DNA of 64,000 nt, taken from assembly GCF_027744825.2 (NCBI RefSeq), contig NC_071349.1, forward strand, positions 6,634,001 to 6,698,000. Reading direction: 5' to 3'. The notes beneath the pieces are model-generated. The model had not been told where the DNA came from, did no database searches, and saw only the letters and a program-made list of their open reading frames with translations. The stretch is from Synchiropus splendidus (taxonomy: Eukaryota > Chordata > Actinopteri > Syngnathiformes > Callionymidae). Below, in pieces: positions 42,393 through 56,125 of the stretch (positions within the stretch are counted from its first letter, which is position 1; each line of letters starts with the position of its first letter). Both the position numbers and the translations under genes were made by a program.

Positions 42393-43129
42393 CAGTGGAA
42401 CCTCGGTTTTCCAACGTCCCGGAATTCAAACAAATCGTAGTTCAAACAAAAATTTTGAGATTTTTTTGCTTCTGATTTCAAACAAAAATCCAGAACTCGA
42501 ACGCCCCTGAAAAAAGCCAGAAAAAAACATGACGTGCGCAGACCGATCAGCTGACCCTCGATGCACTTTGTTATTGTGTATAACGCAGCCTCTGTATGCA
42601 GACGTGTCCCGTTAGCTACATTTACTGACTGTTTTTTCTTCATATTGAGGTGTAAAACCTTTCCTGTCTCCACACTGGACCGTGGTAGAGTGTCACAGGG
42701 GAGGTGCTCGCTCTCCACACCTCAGAGGCTGGAGCTCACTCCAGGGTTTGATGTCCTGTTGTGGGCTGGAGCTGGGACAGGGATGAGGCGAGTCTGGGAC
42801 AGAGCGTGACTTGGTTTATGACTTTGTCACAGCCAAACTGCACAGAAGCGCACATTCAGAGCTGGACACGCACCGGGCACCTCTTCCCTTCTGGAGAGAC
42901 GTCACTCACTCGGCAACCCCTCCCACATGCAGCGGCCACACACATAGAGGAACAGCGCACCTGCAGCAGACACTCTACATTCACTCCTACAGAAGCCTGT
43001 TTTAAGACTTGGAACGCATGATTTCTTTTTCCATTCATTATAATGGGAAAAATCGATTCAGATTTCGAACAAATCGCTTCTCGAACGGCCGTCTGGAACG
43101 GATTGTGTTCAAGAACCGAGGTACCACTG
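42393..43129 (+). mobile_element. pogo/Tigger-like MITE
   Basis: The left end CAGTGGAACCTCGGTTTTCC and the inverted right end (reverse complement CAGTGGTACCTCGGTTCTTG) match at most positions over about 23 bp. This is the typical end of pogo/Tigger-like Tc1/mariner elements. TA follows the right end; the left flank is GA, so the TA target duplication is not intact. The inner ends carry related TTCGAAC/AAATCG phrases. At 737 bp with no transposase frame it is non-autonomous. Confidence 0.75.
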
Positions 43130-45956
43130 TACTTGTTTAACGCAACTTGAAAGGTGGAAGCAAGTTGTGAAAAGTGTTGCTCACTCACATTTGGTGTGAC
43201 CATTCTTTAAGACTCCATCAATGATCAACCCAAGTGCTGGTTTGAAACATGGGAATGTTTCACTGGCTAAAGAGTCTGGTCTATGTGTCCGAGGTGTGGA
43301 ATTCGGATGGACCTCAGTTGACTTTCCCTTCAAGTTGAACTTTACATTAGCCGATTGTCATAACACCAGTCTTGGCTCGTGCAGACAGTGATGAATTAGC
43401 ACACTGAAACAATCTCAGCGTTTTCTGCCTCATTCTCCATCTAAGTTTAACTTGTGTGATTCATCAATCCGGCTTGTTGTCGCAGTCGCGAGCTCGTACA
43501 GACGCCGACGGTAAGCCTGGTCGAGTCCTGAAAAATCATCACTAGCAACGGCAGGAACAATATTTCATCAGATTTTTAAGAGCGCAGGGATGTTTGGGGT
43601 GAGGGCAACATAAGTGAGATCTCAGGTGCTTTGGTGGAAAGTTCCTGAGGAAAACACGCTCATAAAATAAACTCCTTCGCTGAGGATTGATGTGTTTTTG
43701 TGGATGCTGGGATCAAACTTAGGGGAGCACAGAGAGGTCAACACAAGTGTGGTTATCCTGCTGCGACTGTTACGTAACATTACATGTTTATGAGAAGAAA
43801 ACTCCGAGAGGGATGCTGACTTTCTTCCTCTCAGTGCCAGATTCTGGTGTCCAAAAAACGCTAGAATGTTTATCTGGGTATATTTTAGTACTGGGGAGGT
43901 GATGCCTTGTACCCAACAAGTAGGGAATGAAGTAGCTTTTCTTATCAGCAAGTCAGAGGGCGCATATGTTACAATGAACACACACATTCTCTTGTACACT
44001 TACACTCTATTTTTATTCTTATTGGGACTTTTGGAGGCTTCTCATTGACTTTCATGCTTCCCACAGCCTCTCACCCCAAACCCACATGGCTAACCTTAAC
44101 CAGGCCAAACTGAAATTCAATTATACTGACCCACTTATTTTGACATTTTCAGTCTCAAATTGAATTGGGTAAACCTTGTGGGGTCCAGCAAAAGAGCCCC
44201 GCAAAGAGGCGTTTTCCCCAAAATTGGGCCTCACTAGGAAAAAAAGCTTAACATACATACACTCACACGTTTGTATTGCTTTCCCAGGGGACACATTGTG
44301 AGGTTTCTCAGGGCCATAACCCTTTCCCCAGCTTCTCACTCTAAACCTAACCATCCAAAACACATGGCTAACCTTATTCTGTATGGGTCTGCCATGTCCA
44401 GTTTCTGGGGAATCTTGTTTATAGGTGTAGAACCAGGTTGTGGGTTCTCGATCTTGGATCCATTGGTGTCTTGGGCCTACCTGTATGCCATGGGTTCTGG
44501 GTCTACGGTCCCATTCCACGCGCCTCTATGTATGTGTAACCTGGTGGGTCTAGTTTCTGTGGATGTTTTCCGGAGCTCTATGGTCCAGGTATATGATCCC
44601 AGGTCTCTGGGTGAGGGGTATGATCTAGGATTCTGGCTGTGAGGGTCCTTTGTGTGTGAGTCTGGGTGGGAGCCAGGAGCTTCTAGATTCCAGTTCAGGA
44701 TCTCACATCTATATTTTAACTTCAGAATAAATCCATTTGGACAAGAAGAAAAGCACTTGGTCCTTATGTTATGGCAGATAATGCTGGAAGCACTTTTGGC
44801 GACGTGGCCTATAAATAAGATTTAGATCAGTACAGCTACAGATGTGATCTGATATTAAGAAGTGAAGGCAACAGTTGTGCGTTTGAGGTCACCTCATGCG
44901 TGAACGGGGGAGTAAACTACTCTCAGAATCGTCTTGACTCTTTTCGTGCCAAACAAAACCGAAGGAAGGAGCGCCTTTGAACTTATTGGGGTGGGGGGGG
45001 GTCGGGTCCTCAAACGATCCAGTCAGCATGCAGACAGTTGGTTTCCACGCCGCGCCAGGCCAAGAGCAACAGCAGAGGGATTCTTGAACGTAGTCGGAGG
45101 CGAGCCAAGTGTTCTCCAGCTGGAGCTGTTAAACCGTGGTGCTGAACTATTCTTCTGAAGGAGCTCACGTCCTCATGTGCCCCTTGTACTTGTCACCAGC
45201 CGCCCGCCCTCCGTGAAGTAGAGTCAAGTTCCTGCAATGAATGTTTCATTTCGTGCCATCCAGTAGAAAGTCATGTGCGAGGTGAAAAGACTCAGACTCC
45301 CCCCCCTGAAAGCCTCTTCAAGTCATGAGGCTTCCCCAGGTCTTCTGGCAGGTCATGTGATCTTGATTGACTATAAAAGTTTTGACCCACTTTGGGGAAG
45401 CTCAGCATCATAGGAGATGCAAAACCTGATTTCATACGAGATGATCTGCTCAGCATCAGAAGGAGACTCTCTCTGCAGTTGGACCCACTGCTGGCAGGTC
45501 GTCGCTGCCTTCTCCAGCTCTGATGGCTCCGTGTCAAGGTTCCAAAAGTAGAATCAGCAGCCAAAAACTGTTGGGCGATATGTTCAAACAAGAGGGTGTG
45601 ATGTAGAGTAGTTGTCAATAAATACATCATGCAGGCAGCCAGAGAAAACAAGAATTCTTGCTGGGTACGTTCCTGGTTCTCCTGATTTGTTTGTGGGGTT
45701 GAACAACAGGATGGAGGTGGAAGCAGGTCAAAACAGAGGCACAACATTGTGGATACATTTTCCCACAAGACTGGCTGATAAATCAGAGTCACGCGTGAGT
45801 TTTCACCACGATATGCTTTTACTTTTAAAGATAACTCTCACCTGGTCCTTCACCACGGTGAGCTCCTCTCAGATGGTTCAACCAAAACATGTACTTTTTT
45901 TTTCCAACTTAATGTTGACTTCTTAGCTCAATACAATATTTGATGAACAACTTCCT
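43130..45956. repeat. Intergenic sequence with a CCTAACC/GGGGACA-type dispersed repeat
   Basis: From about 43980 to 44360 the sequence has phrases such as ctcaccccaaacccacatgg, ctaaccttaacc, gtttgtattgctttccc and ctctaaacctaacca. They belong to a dispersed fish repeat with CCCTAACC-like and 'GTGGGGACA' motifs. A related inverted piece is at about 52545-52800. A G/T-rich stretch (44385-44690) follows. No gene recognised. Confidence 0.5.
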
Positions 45957-46325
45957 TCTCTTGTCACATTTATCTCATACACTTTTTTACACAGATATCT
46001 TTATCATAGATCATATCAAATCCATATCTCATGGTCTAAACTCTTCATCTCATGAACTTCATCACAGATGTTGCACTCTATCACATAATCTCAGATGTTC
46101 ATCTCACGATTAACCCTTAATCTCTTAATCTCTGCTACTTATCTCTTTATCCCGATACCTTCTTATAAATCACAATTTCCTGATCTTGACTCTTGATCTG
46201 AACTCACCAATTCATGATCTCAAAATCCAGACTCACGATCACATAATCCCAACTCCTTTATTCGTAATGCCAACTGCTTATATCATAATCTCCACTATTT
46301 ATCAAGAATTCTACTCTTATAATCT
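45957..46325 (+). repeat. Degenerate tandem ATCTCA-type repeat
   Basis: About 370 bp built from loose variants of a unit near 15-25 bp containing atctcat/atctcaa and aactctt, strongly C/T/A with few guanines. It directly abuts the LINE tail at 46322. It is probably an old minisatellite or an expanded LINE tail. Confidence 0.6.
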
Positions 46326-46580
46326 TCTTCTTTTCCTTTTGGCTTCTCCCTTCAGGGGTCACCACAGCGGATCATCCTCCTCCACCTCAACCTGTCCTCT
46401 GCTTCCTCTTCTCTCAAACCTACAAACCTCATGTCCTCCTTCACCACCTCCAACAATCTCCTCTTTGCCCTTCCTCTCCACCTTCTGCCTGGCAGTTCCA
46501 ACCTCAACATCTTCCTACCAATGTACTGGCTCTCTCTCCTCTGTACATGTCCAAACCATCTCCATCCAGCCTCTCTGACT
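46322..46580 (-). mobile_element. LINE 3' end fragment, copy 1
   Basis: The minus strand encodes the last part of a non-LTR retrotransposon reverse transcriptase region and a 3' tail rich in AAGAAG (plus strand cttcttcttttcc at 46322). It is about 90% or more identical by eye to 56150-56375 in the same orientation. It is truncated at about 46580. Confidence 0.75.
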
Positions 46581-47839
46581 TTGTCTCCTAAATTTTAGCT
46601 CATATTTTTCCCAACTATAACAATTTGTACTGTGGATAATTCAGAAGTGAAATAAAATAATCATAGTTATTAATAATTTCAATCTTCACTGAATAATCTT
46701 TGGCCTTTAATGATCACAGCCACAGAGATCAACTTGAGATTTCTCAGAAGACAGAGAAACTTCCTCTGCACCCGGAGACTTCCCATGAAGAGCGCAGCTG
46801 TGGAGAAGACTGGTCGAAGGCCAAAAATGTCTCCCACCACAGCATTACTGATGTTTGTGAAATGTCTGACCTTTTGGGGGCGGGGATGAGCGGGGATGTT
46901 GTTGATGATGGGGGAGGTCTGTCGTCCTGTTGTTGAGACTGCAGTGCTGAATCACCACGCTGCACTTCATCTGGGCTCCATCTCTGCTCTTCCATTTACA
47001 ATATTCTTCTCATTTTTAAACGTGTCCAGACTGTACGTTTGGCTCCATCAAATCTCTCCGCAGCAGCTGTGAGCTCTTTTATCGGCCTGAGAGTCCAACT
47101 CTTGACACGGAACATCGACTTCCATTAGAACTCTCCCGATTCAGTTTCCACTTCTTTGATTCTCGTGAGAGTTTGTAGTATCTCTAAAATTCAAAGAGGT
47201 GTAGACTTTGCGAGGAAAACCGAGGTATCCTCTCCGGTCTGTCCTTGGTCTGCCCTGACATCTCCTCCTGGTAGCCCGGACTACCATCCGGGGAAGGCAT
47301 CCAGGAGATGAGAATCTTGTTTTAATGTTACGCCTCTACTTTGAGCCTCCTCCGGATGACCAAGCTTCTCTTCTTACTTTGGAGTAAGAGTCACTACACC
47401 CTGCCAATAAACCCCTTGAGTACTCAAAGAGTGCAGGAGAGAGTAGAATTGTAGAGAGACTGGTAAATCAAGGAATTCGTTTTTGTTCCCAAGGTGAGTG
47501 CTCCACCGGTTGAAAAGAACCGAGCAGTCTGAGAAATTCCTCGACCAGGACTGGAACAATTCTCACTCGGTGCTCCCTGGAGCATCTGCCACAAGAACAC
47601 AGTCCAATTGCCTTCCGCAAATCCACAGTTATGGACTGGTCAACCACACTCCAAATGAACCTTCAGAGACCTTTCCTGGGGAGAAGACCTGACCACAGCG
47701 CTCGGTCAGATAGATACTTCTCTGAAATACATCTAGGATCAGGCTAAGTAAGTGCAGGAGTTCCTGGTCCACTGACCACAGTGATGCGCACAAGACACGT
47801 CCCAGCTAGGATGATAACAACAACAACAAACATGGAGGA

Positions 47840-47889
47840 ATCCCTGAACAAAAGCAAACAAAAGCATCTGTTTGCTTTGGTTCAGGGAT
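47840..47889 (+). ncRNA. Near-perfect hairpin, possible small-RNA precursor or MITE relic
   Basis: A 21-nt arm at 47840-47860 (starting atccctgaac) pairs with 47869-47889 at 20 of 21 positions, with an 8-nt loop between. The stem is shorter than most microRNA precursors and the loop is small. A miniature palindrome or chance inverted repeat is therefore as likely as a functional RNA. Confidence 0.3.
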
Positions 47890-48307
47890 GTTTTTCACTA
47901 CACAATGGCCTGGGTTTCCACAACTCTAAATGTACTTGAAAATCTTATAAAATTGAAATTCTTATACACATATTTTCAAGAGATTAAAAGAGCTTAATTT
48001 TAAACAAGGTGATATAAAAACTTGAATCTCGCCACATCGTGATTTATTGTGCTATTGTCAAACTGATGCAAAATAAATCTAAATATTTGATTCAGTAATA
48101 TACCAAATTCATTCAAATGGAAAAATGTGGCTTCTTGTGGCAAATATTCTTATGCGATTAAACTGCGATTAATTGACATTAATTCATCACAAATTATGTA
48201 ATTAATTCGTTTTTTTTAAAATCAAATGCATCGTCCCCATAATTGAAAGTGGGTTGGTTGATTCAGCAGTTTCTTCTTCTATTTGAGACATAAAACCTCA
48301 TCTATAA

Positions 48308-48604
48308 AGTGTGACACCACTCAGGGGTCGCGTCCCGGCAGTTAAGCGACTCACTCCATTAAAGTTTTACGTTCGAAGAAGCAGCGTGCGACGGACGAAG
48401 ACTCACAATGAGTCACTGAGAGTGGAGGTGATGGATGTCCTGTCTCCCGAGGCTGCGGAGGAAAAACGCTTACTGCTGCGTCACTCTTTCTCTCAACGCC
48501 GACTTAGAGAAAGTCTTAAGGAGCCCGGGGGCCAGGCAGCTGGCACAACAGCCGTCTCCGTGACCTTTGAACCCGCAGTGGCTCTCAGTGACTCAGCTAA
48601 CTAG
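48308..48604 (+). other. Unrecognised open frame in a GC-richer island
   Basis: An open frame of about 98 codons in a locally GC- and CpG-richer stretch within AT-rich DNA. It is rich in Arg, Leu, Ser and Glu (VKRLTPLKFYVRRSSVRRTK; EAAEEKRLLLRHSFSQRRLR). The first ATG is near codon 42, and there is no clear acceptor at its start. It could be a decayed exon, a promoter-proximal exon or chance. Confidence 0.2.
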
Positions 48605-51600
48605 AGGAGTCTAAATGTCAGGGAGGGGAAAATTACCTGTTGTTGTGGATTTAGACGTGGAGGGGGGGAGGAGGTCTGAGTCATAACTCATTCGCTTTGC
48701 TCAAAGGAACACCACCATTAAAGGTCGTCTGGCTTCACCAAGCTCAAGGAGATGTCGCAGTTCTCCTGGCAACTGTAGCCTGCTTTCACTGCATGAGTTG
48801 CAAACAGACTCTCTACAGCCTGAGTGGAGTTATTCTACTGAAACCAAACCAAGCTTTAATAGTGATGATCCAAGTTGATACACTTTCAGTTCGTGCTCAT
48901 GCAATTCATTCAAGTTTCATGAACCTGAGTCTGAGTCTTCTTCACTGTCGTTGGAACATAAGAAAAAAAACAGACTCCTCTCCTCCAACTTGGACCTCAG
49001 ACAATCGAACACAGTGTCACAGACTGAGTGGAGCCCAAGAACAGACGCTAAATAAGCACACAAACCAGAACGTTCCGTAATAAATACTAAACATTAGCAA
49101 GTGTCACAATGAGTCTATCATCTTCAAACTCCAAATCAAGAAAGTAGCATGATGTTCTGAAAACAAACGTGTGGGTCACAACACACGGCAGGAAGACACG
49201 AAAGAAAATAGGCACCAAGAAAACAGATGGAGTGAAGGTGGCAGGGATGTGTATTCAGACGACAGTGGAAGCCAGCAAACTGAAAACAACATGGCAAGCT
49301 AAACCCAACCTTGCCCCTGAAGGGGGCAACACACATATTTTTGGGATATTTTGTCCGGATTTTGCTCCTCCCCTACTAGGGTTGGTAAACATTCAGTTAT
49401 CTTAACTCCCAAAGATTGGCTTCAACAATCGTAAATCGTAAAATATGTGTTGTGTTGAGATGATCTGGGTGCACCACAAACTAACAACCAACACCACATT
49501 TTTTTCATCTTCATGTGTGGGGTCTCAGACAGACAGAGGGATTTTGAAACCCCTTATGTGTGTGGCAACGCGAACCGTTGTTTTGCCAAATAAATTCTGG
49601 CATTTTACACACCAAATAAAAATGAAGCTCTGAAACAATGACTCCCTTTTGTTATATTGTGTTGCGTGAACTGGAAAAGAACCCATGTTCTTCATGCCGA
49701 TGTTTCCCAGATAAAGACTTGTAGCGCCGCCGACTTCCTGCTCGGAACTGTGGCACTGAAAACTCCATTGTGCAGTGAAGCTGCTGGGTACCAGAAGATC
49801 CGGTACAGTCTGCGTTTTTTCCTGACCTTGTTTCGTTGGTCAGTGCGTCTGGGATGCAATGTCTTTCACGTCTCCACCAGTGACCCCTCATTCATCCTTC
49901 CAACTACTTCTAACACCATTTGTCACAGAGAATTGTGAATTGCTGAGTCTGGCTTTGAGCCCTAACCTTTTGGAAAACCTGCTGACCTCGACAGAAGAGG
50001 TGGGTACAGTATCACTGGTGGCTCCCACCCAACTTGGTGACGTCACTTTAAAGGCCCGAACATGCTGTCCCTCACTGATTTCTGTCAATATTTTACAGCC
50101 CCTTTTGCTGATGTCGGCCCTCAGTCTCACCCGAACACAGCTTCACTTCACACGGCACTTGTCACTCCGACACGCTTGGTGCTTTATTTCCTTGAAAGTG
50201 CTTGACTGGAGTAAAAAAAAAAGATGATCTCACTGAATGAGACACCTGATGTGACAGCATGTGCTCCCAGTGTGTTCTTTAGTCGGACTCTCTCAGAGAG
50301 TAATGCATTTGACAGAGCATAAAAGAAGCCGAGGGCGTGACGGGGGTGCTGAGCGGTTTGGTTCCGTGTGGGAGTCGCATTCCGGGAGAGTGAAAATGGA
50401 AGTTTATTATCCGCTTCCTATCAGTGATGGATTTCCCAGACCATGACCGTCTGCCCTGCTTCATGTTCAGTGTCGGCGGAAACTGGATCCGTATTTCAGC
50501 CGCTTTCATTGAAATGATCTAATGTGATTTACGGATGAGGATTTAGTTATGGACAGCTGCGTGCGGTTGAGGATGACAAGTTTCTGATGAACTCTGGTGA
50601 CAAAGATAAGAAGGACCGATCTGAATCTTGAGTCATTCATATGTTACAGTGGCTTTACAAAGGTGCAGCATCTCGAAAACAAGAGCAAATGGGTGTAAAC
50701 TGTGAAGCAGTTTGTGGAGTGCAGCTTATAGCTTCACTCCACTGAGCTTCATATGTAAAAAAGTCACACCGGTGCCACGTAGACCACCACAGTCTCACTC
50801 CTAAAGTGTCACAAATTGACTCTTCTAAGTGGACTTCCTCATCCAATACTGACACCGGAGTCAAGTTTCCGTATGGCCATTTCAATGGATGCCAATGAGG
50901 CCCTACACACAGCATTCATCCCAACCTTTCTTTTTACCCACTGCCCTGCCTAAGACATCAGGAAATGCAGTGGAGCTGTGTTTCATTGGAACACCTGACT
51001 TCTGCGTCACTCTAGAAAGAAAAGGTCCACTTCAGAATGGACACAGAAAACCACCATTCTTTCTCTTGTTTACAGTAGATCGGAATCTGTGTCTCTTGAA
51101 ACACTGGCTTGGAGAGTATACAACCTCGATTGATAAGTTCTCTGGACATTAAAGTATTAGCAAACTCCAATAGCATGCTGCCTAGTTCTTGTTGTGGACG
51201 GTGTTTGATTTCTGACCCTTTGTCCTGAGTGTTGGCTTCTTCGTTTTTTGTGATTTTCCCCGAGCTTCTCTCCGACAGGAATCAAAAAAGAAAAACCAAA
51301 CTGAAGCTTGTGTCGTGGAACTTGAAATCCTTTTCTTTATTGAAAGTCTCAAACTCTTATAGGCTCAGGAACATCCAGAATTCCAAAAGTTTACGGTCAA
51401 AAACCAGTATGATCACGCCGTCCTCGATATTCCAACATACGATCACCAAGGAAAGAACGGCATGCGCTGTCTACTCCAAAAGACAATAATGGCCTTCAGA
51501 TGAAAACCCTTATACATATGAAGCACTAAACCACAAACAAACTGTTGAATCTGTATTTTCATGTCACTGATGTTGGGTCTATTCCAACAAACTATAGTGG

Positions 51601-54600
51601 GACAGTTGGGACTGGAAGCGAAGGTGACAGCCCAACAATCTTGAAAATGCAAAACACAAGTGCAAGGTATATTGTATTTATGATTATTAATCATACAGAC
51701 TGACTAAAAAACAACAGTGAATGTCTGCCAAATTGTTATAAAGGCTGCATTGATACAAATATTATGTCATAATGTTCTGAAGTTGTTCAGCCCAATGAAC
51801 CTGCGCCAAGCGCATCTTTCTGCAGGGCCGTGCGTCAGAAGCCTCAACACCTTCACAGCCTCTTCCCCAGCATGTTCTGTCCTGTTCTGGATTTCCAGTT
51901 ACAGTCGTGTTTTGATAGTTTGCCTGTGCGCCTTATTTATGTGTTATTGTTTCATGTGTGTTGTTTATTATTTGGACATTTTTAAAACTTTTTTACCAGT
52001 TGCAGTGTTATGTTTGTATTAATACACATTTGTACTTGTGTTTAATGTAAATAAACAACAATATTATGTGAACATTCTTCACTGTTGCTTCTGCTGACCT
52101 AGCATTCAAGCAGCAGCAGCAGCGACGCAGCCTCCAACATCCTGGTGTGTTTAAGAACCCCTCTGATAGCCCATCTGATCCGACGGTGCTCGGCCTCAGT
52201 CAAAACAAATCTGATTCCCAAAACTTAAAATCCGATACCGGAGCGCGCACGTAACACCCTGCAATTTTGTGTAACTGCCGCAATTTGGGACGGGACTTCT
52301 GCTAACAAGGTTTTTCATTAGCCTTCAATGGTGTAATAAATCTTGGTCCCAAGTACAAGGGGCTTTTCATTAGGCGGCTTTACAGTCGCGCAGGATAGTT
52401 TAGACAGATAAGACCCTGCTGTGGTTACGAACAAAAACAATGTATCATTGTCAGAACCGGCCCAGATGCTAGAACCAGATCTTTTCTTTTGTGAGTCACC
52501 CAAGGAAAACCCAGCTCTGCTATTGGAGATTTAAGATGATAAAACGCATGTGTGTGTGTGTCGGGGTGGATTGATTTGTCTATTCTTGTGAGGACCAATT
52601 CTTGGGAAAACACCTCATTGGCAGGACATATTTGGACATTTTGGCCGGTCCCAACAAGGTTAAGCCTCAATTTGAGGATGAAGATCTCGTAATAACCAGG
52701 TTATTATTATTGGGTTTAAGTTTGGTGAAGAGTCCTGGTTAAGGTTAGCAACTTGTTTTGGACGGTTAGGTTTAGGGTGAGAAGCATGAGTATCCTCACA
52801 AAGTCTAGAGGATAGAAATATGAACACAGGCTTTTATGATATCGCATACAGAAACTAAATGAAATTAATATTGAAACACATTTATACTTGAATTGATAAA
52901 TGTCACTTTTAAACAATTACTTCAAAATACTAAGACAAAATTTGAAAATAAAAGTGGAAAAATGAACATAAAATTTGACAAAAAAATATCGATATAGAAA
53001 TTTGAATATAGAAACATAAAAATGAATTTTAACTTAATAATAAACTTAATAAATTGTTTCAATTGAAAAAAGAAAGGATATAAACATGGGTTGAATTTCT
53101 ATATTGAAGTGACATGATGTTAAAATAATAATTTATTGACTGGATAATGTTCTCCCAGTCAACATTTTACATGAATAACATTTAAAGGAAACATTTTCAA
53201 TTCTCAGAGGTAAAATACATTTGAATTGAAATAAAAAGGAGCAGCGGAAAAAAACGAAAATCATACAAAAACACTGTCTCATTCAGCCATTTCACAGTAT
53301 CAAGCTCAAAAAAATCAAAAGTCACAGAACACACTCAACTTTTCAAATAAAAGTTCTTCTGTTTGAAGAAAAAACATTTTTCTTCGAATACTGTTCCATG
53401 TGCACGACCTGCCTGGGAGATCTATTTCATCAGTGGGAACAAAAGATCAGCGTCGGCGCTTCTTTTTTTAAACAGCCAATGTTACACAACTGGAAAAATA
53501 AGAAGCCAGACATGTTCCTTCAGTTATCGCCCCTCACTGTGTATATTTAAATATAGTTTTGTTCCTCTTTCAGCGGGTTTTCCAGTGGCTTGGCAGGTCT
53601 GACACCTCCTTCAGGCGCATCCGTCTTATAAGCCTGTTGCGCTCCTGACACTGATCCTGCGTGTGATATCTGGCTCAGCTCCTCTGATATATTGGGTTTC
53701 CTGCCAATCATTTCTGTTGATCTCCACTCTGACCCTTCCATAATAGCGTAAAAACACTGGCTAGTCAGAGGCTGGAGCTGCGGGGGCGGCGAGGAGGTTA
53801 CATCAGGCATGCACTTTCATCAGTCTGACCTCTTTTCCCCGTTGAGGTCATTCTGTGGTTTGTATTTGACTGTCGACGTGCTTCTCCTCCAGTTTCATCT
53901 GCTGCTACTATCCACTGCTGTTTGGCCTTCACGAGCCAAAGACAGCGGACGATCCCAGAACCCATGAAACTAAACACGTATAGTTCCTTAAACAGTACCT
54001 TCAGGACTCCTCTGACATTTTAACAGAGATGTTATCCAGCTATTAAAAATGTACAGTTGGTCTACCCCTGGTGTGGATGCCGTCACCATTGTCCCATTTA
54101 GTTAAATGCTGTTCAGTAAAGGCAACACCCCCCTCACCTATTGAAAAAAAACAGAGTTGGTCACTGATGTAAAACCTGCCTCCAATCCAAGCGCTGCGTC
54201 TTTTCATTGAGTTCTGAGTTCTGCGAGAAACGGACTGCAGTCATTGGGATTTTTCCGCAAATAACACAACGAAAACTTTCACGTTGAAGCCCACCTCCAT
54301 TATGGATAACATTGAAACAAACTCGTAGCTTGTTTCGATGTTTCTTCTTTGATCTACTACGTTTGATCACGTAAGATTTCACCTTTAAAAAGAGATCATT
54401 TTTCTGATAGTGTGGTGGGTCTTGTTTAAGCCGTCGCGCACCGCCATGCTAGTTTATCTCGCTGGTGTGGCTGCAGATGCCAAGGAAATGCAGGGGCAGA
54501 GAAGAGCGCTGGAATGCCACTGAACCTATGTGATTTCATTGGTCTGAAGCTTCTAAAAAAAACAAACACGTTTAAGCCACGGTGTTCAGAGAGCGACAAA

Positions 54601-56125
54601 AGTTGCGGTTGGTCCGGAAATTCCTGTATGAAGTCACGTTCAACGTGAGGCCAGCTAGAAGGCCTCGCTGACCCCAACACATGATCTGGTTGGTTATCGG
54701 AACCATCCATCAACTGACCGTGTCCATTCACTCAGATGCTACCTGGTATGTATAGCACCTTATGTAGCACTTGTTTTTGGAGGTGCCACATATGCACGGT
54801 GTACTAAGGGATAGAAATCACTAGTCAGAGTGAATGGAGCTCCACCCCATGGTTTAACCATAACCCCAACCTCTGGCTTTCTCTTCCCTAATGCACTGCC
54901 CATGTTGTCTGTGTATGCAGCGGAACACGTGGTACAATTCGGTATTAGGAGAGAGAATGTGTTGACGCTTCAGTTAAGCACTATGGTGAAGTATCGGGCT
55001 TTTGGTCTGTTTGTATCGACAGTGGCATGTTTTGTCTTTAGTTGCTACACGGCCCTTCAAATTTAACGTAGCATCCGATGTGGTGTCCTAGATACCCGCG
55101 CGCAAAAGTAAGCAACTACCTTCTACCTTGGGTTTGAGAAACCAGGGAATCATCTCCATGTGAATGATTCTTACCGCAACTCAAATGTTCCTCGTCTTTC
55201 TTTGACTTTTGTTGGAGAATAGTTGACTCTGCATAGTTCTTCTCAGCTGGTGGATTGAGACCCATAAGTGGGTCGTCCATCTGCTTCCACAGGGTCGCAG
55301 GACATTTTCTCTGGAAAAAAAAAATTCTCTTGAGCTGCTCTTTAGCTGCGGTTCTTAAATCCCTCGGACATCAGAGTCCTGAAACTTCCATGTACAAGTA
55401 CTTGGCATGGGAAACAGGCTGGAATATTTGTGGTTACCTGTGGGTCTGGCATTCACCCACTCATGAGGCACACTTGCAGCTGTGCTGACCACGTTTCATG
55501 AGGACGTCCACCCCAGCCATAGACAGCTGGCCGGACTCTTGCCATACAGGATACAGGGAACTGGGTGGTGGGCCTGAACTGAGCCAGTGCCTAATGGATA
55601 CACAGACGTTTCTTTTGATGTAACAACGATACATGCTGGAGCCTTGTTGGGTGCAAAGCTGCCCAACGTGGTTCAATGAAAGAGAAGTAAGTAAATCATG
55701 TCGCCCACTTGTCAGTCCAGTCATGTGTCATTTCAATCACAGCGTAGTTTCCCTGGCGATGGTTTAAAAGAGACCTCATGTTCCAACAGTCAGGAATTCT
55801 ATTTCCTCAGAACATCCTTATTGAGGTTAGAACTCAGTTTGTCCTTGGTCTTCCCAAAATCGACAAACGTTTCTTGAGTTGTTGTTGTCTGTGATGCAGA
55901 GATAAGATGCACTTCACTTGATGGTACTGGATGTTTGTACCTGTAAGACCTCGGACGACCGAGCAAATGTACCTTCAGTGGATGGTGTACCAGGTGTTCC
56001 AGTGGCAAAAGTGTGGGGTCAAATGTATCACCAGTTTTCTAAATGTGCAAGATACTCAGAGCCAGAGCCAACTGGATCTTGGTCCAAGCTGACATGGGGA
56101 AGTTGAAGCAATTTTTGAATCAAAT

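Larger units (their letters stand above)
46600..56125. other. Gene-poor intergenic region
   Basis: No gene could be supported over about 9.5 kb. Items seen: a small hairpin at 47840-47889 and an open frame at 48308-48604 (listed separately). A (GT)n plus GGACCAA/GGGTTA-type repeat lies at about 52545-52800. An AT-rich stretch runs from 52800 to 53350. Confidence 0.6.
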
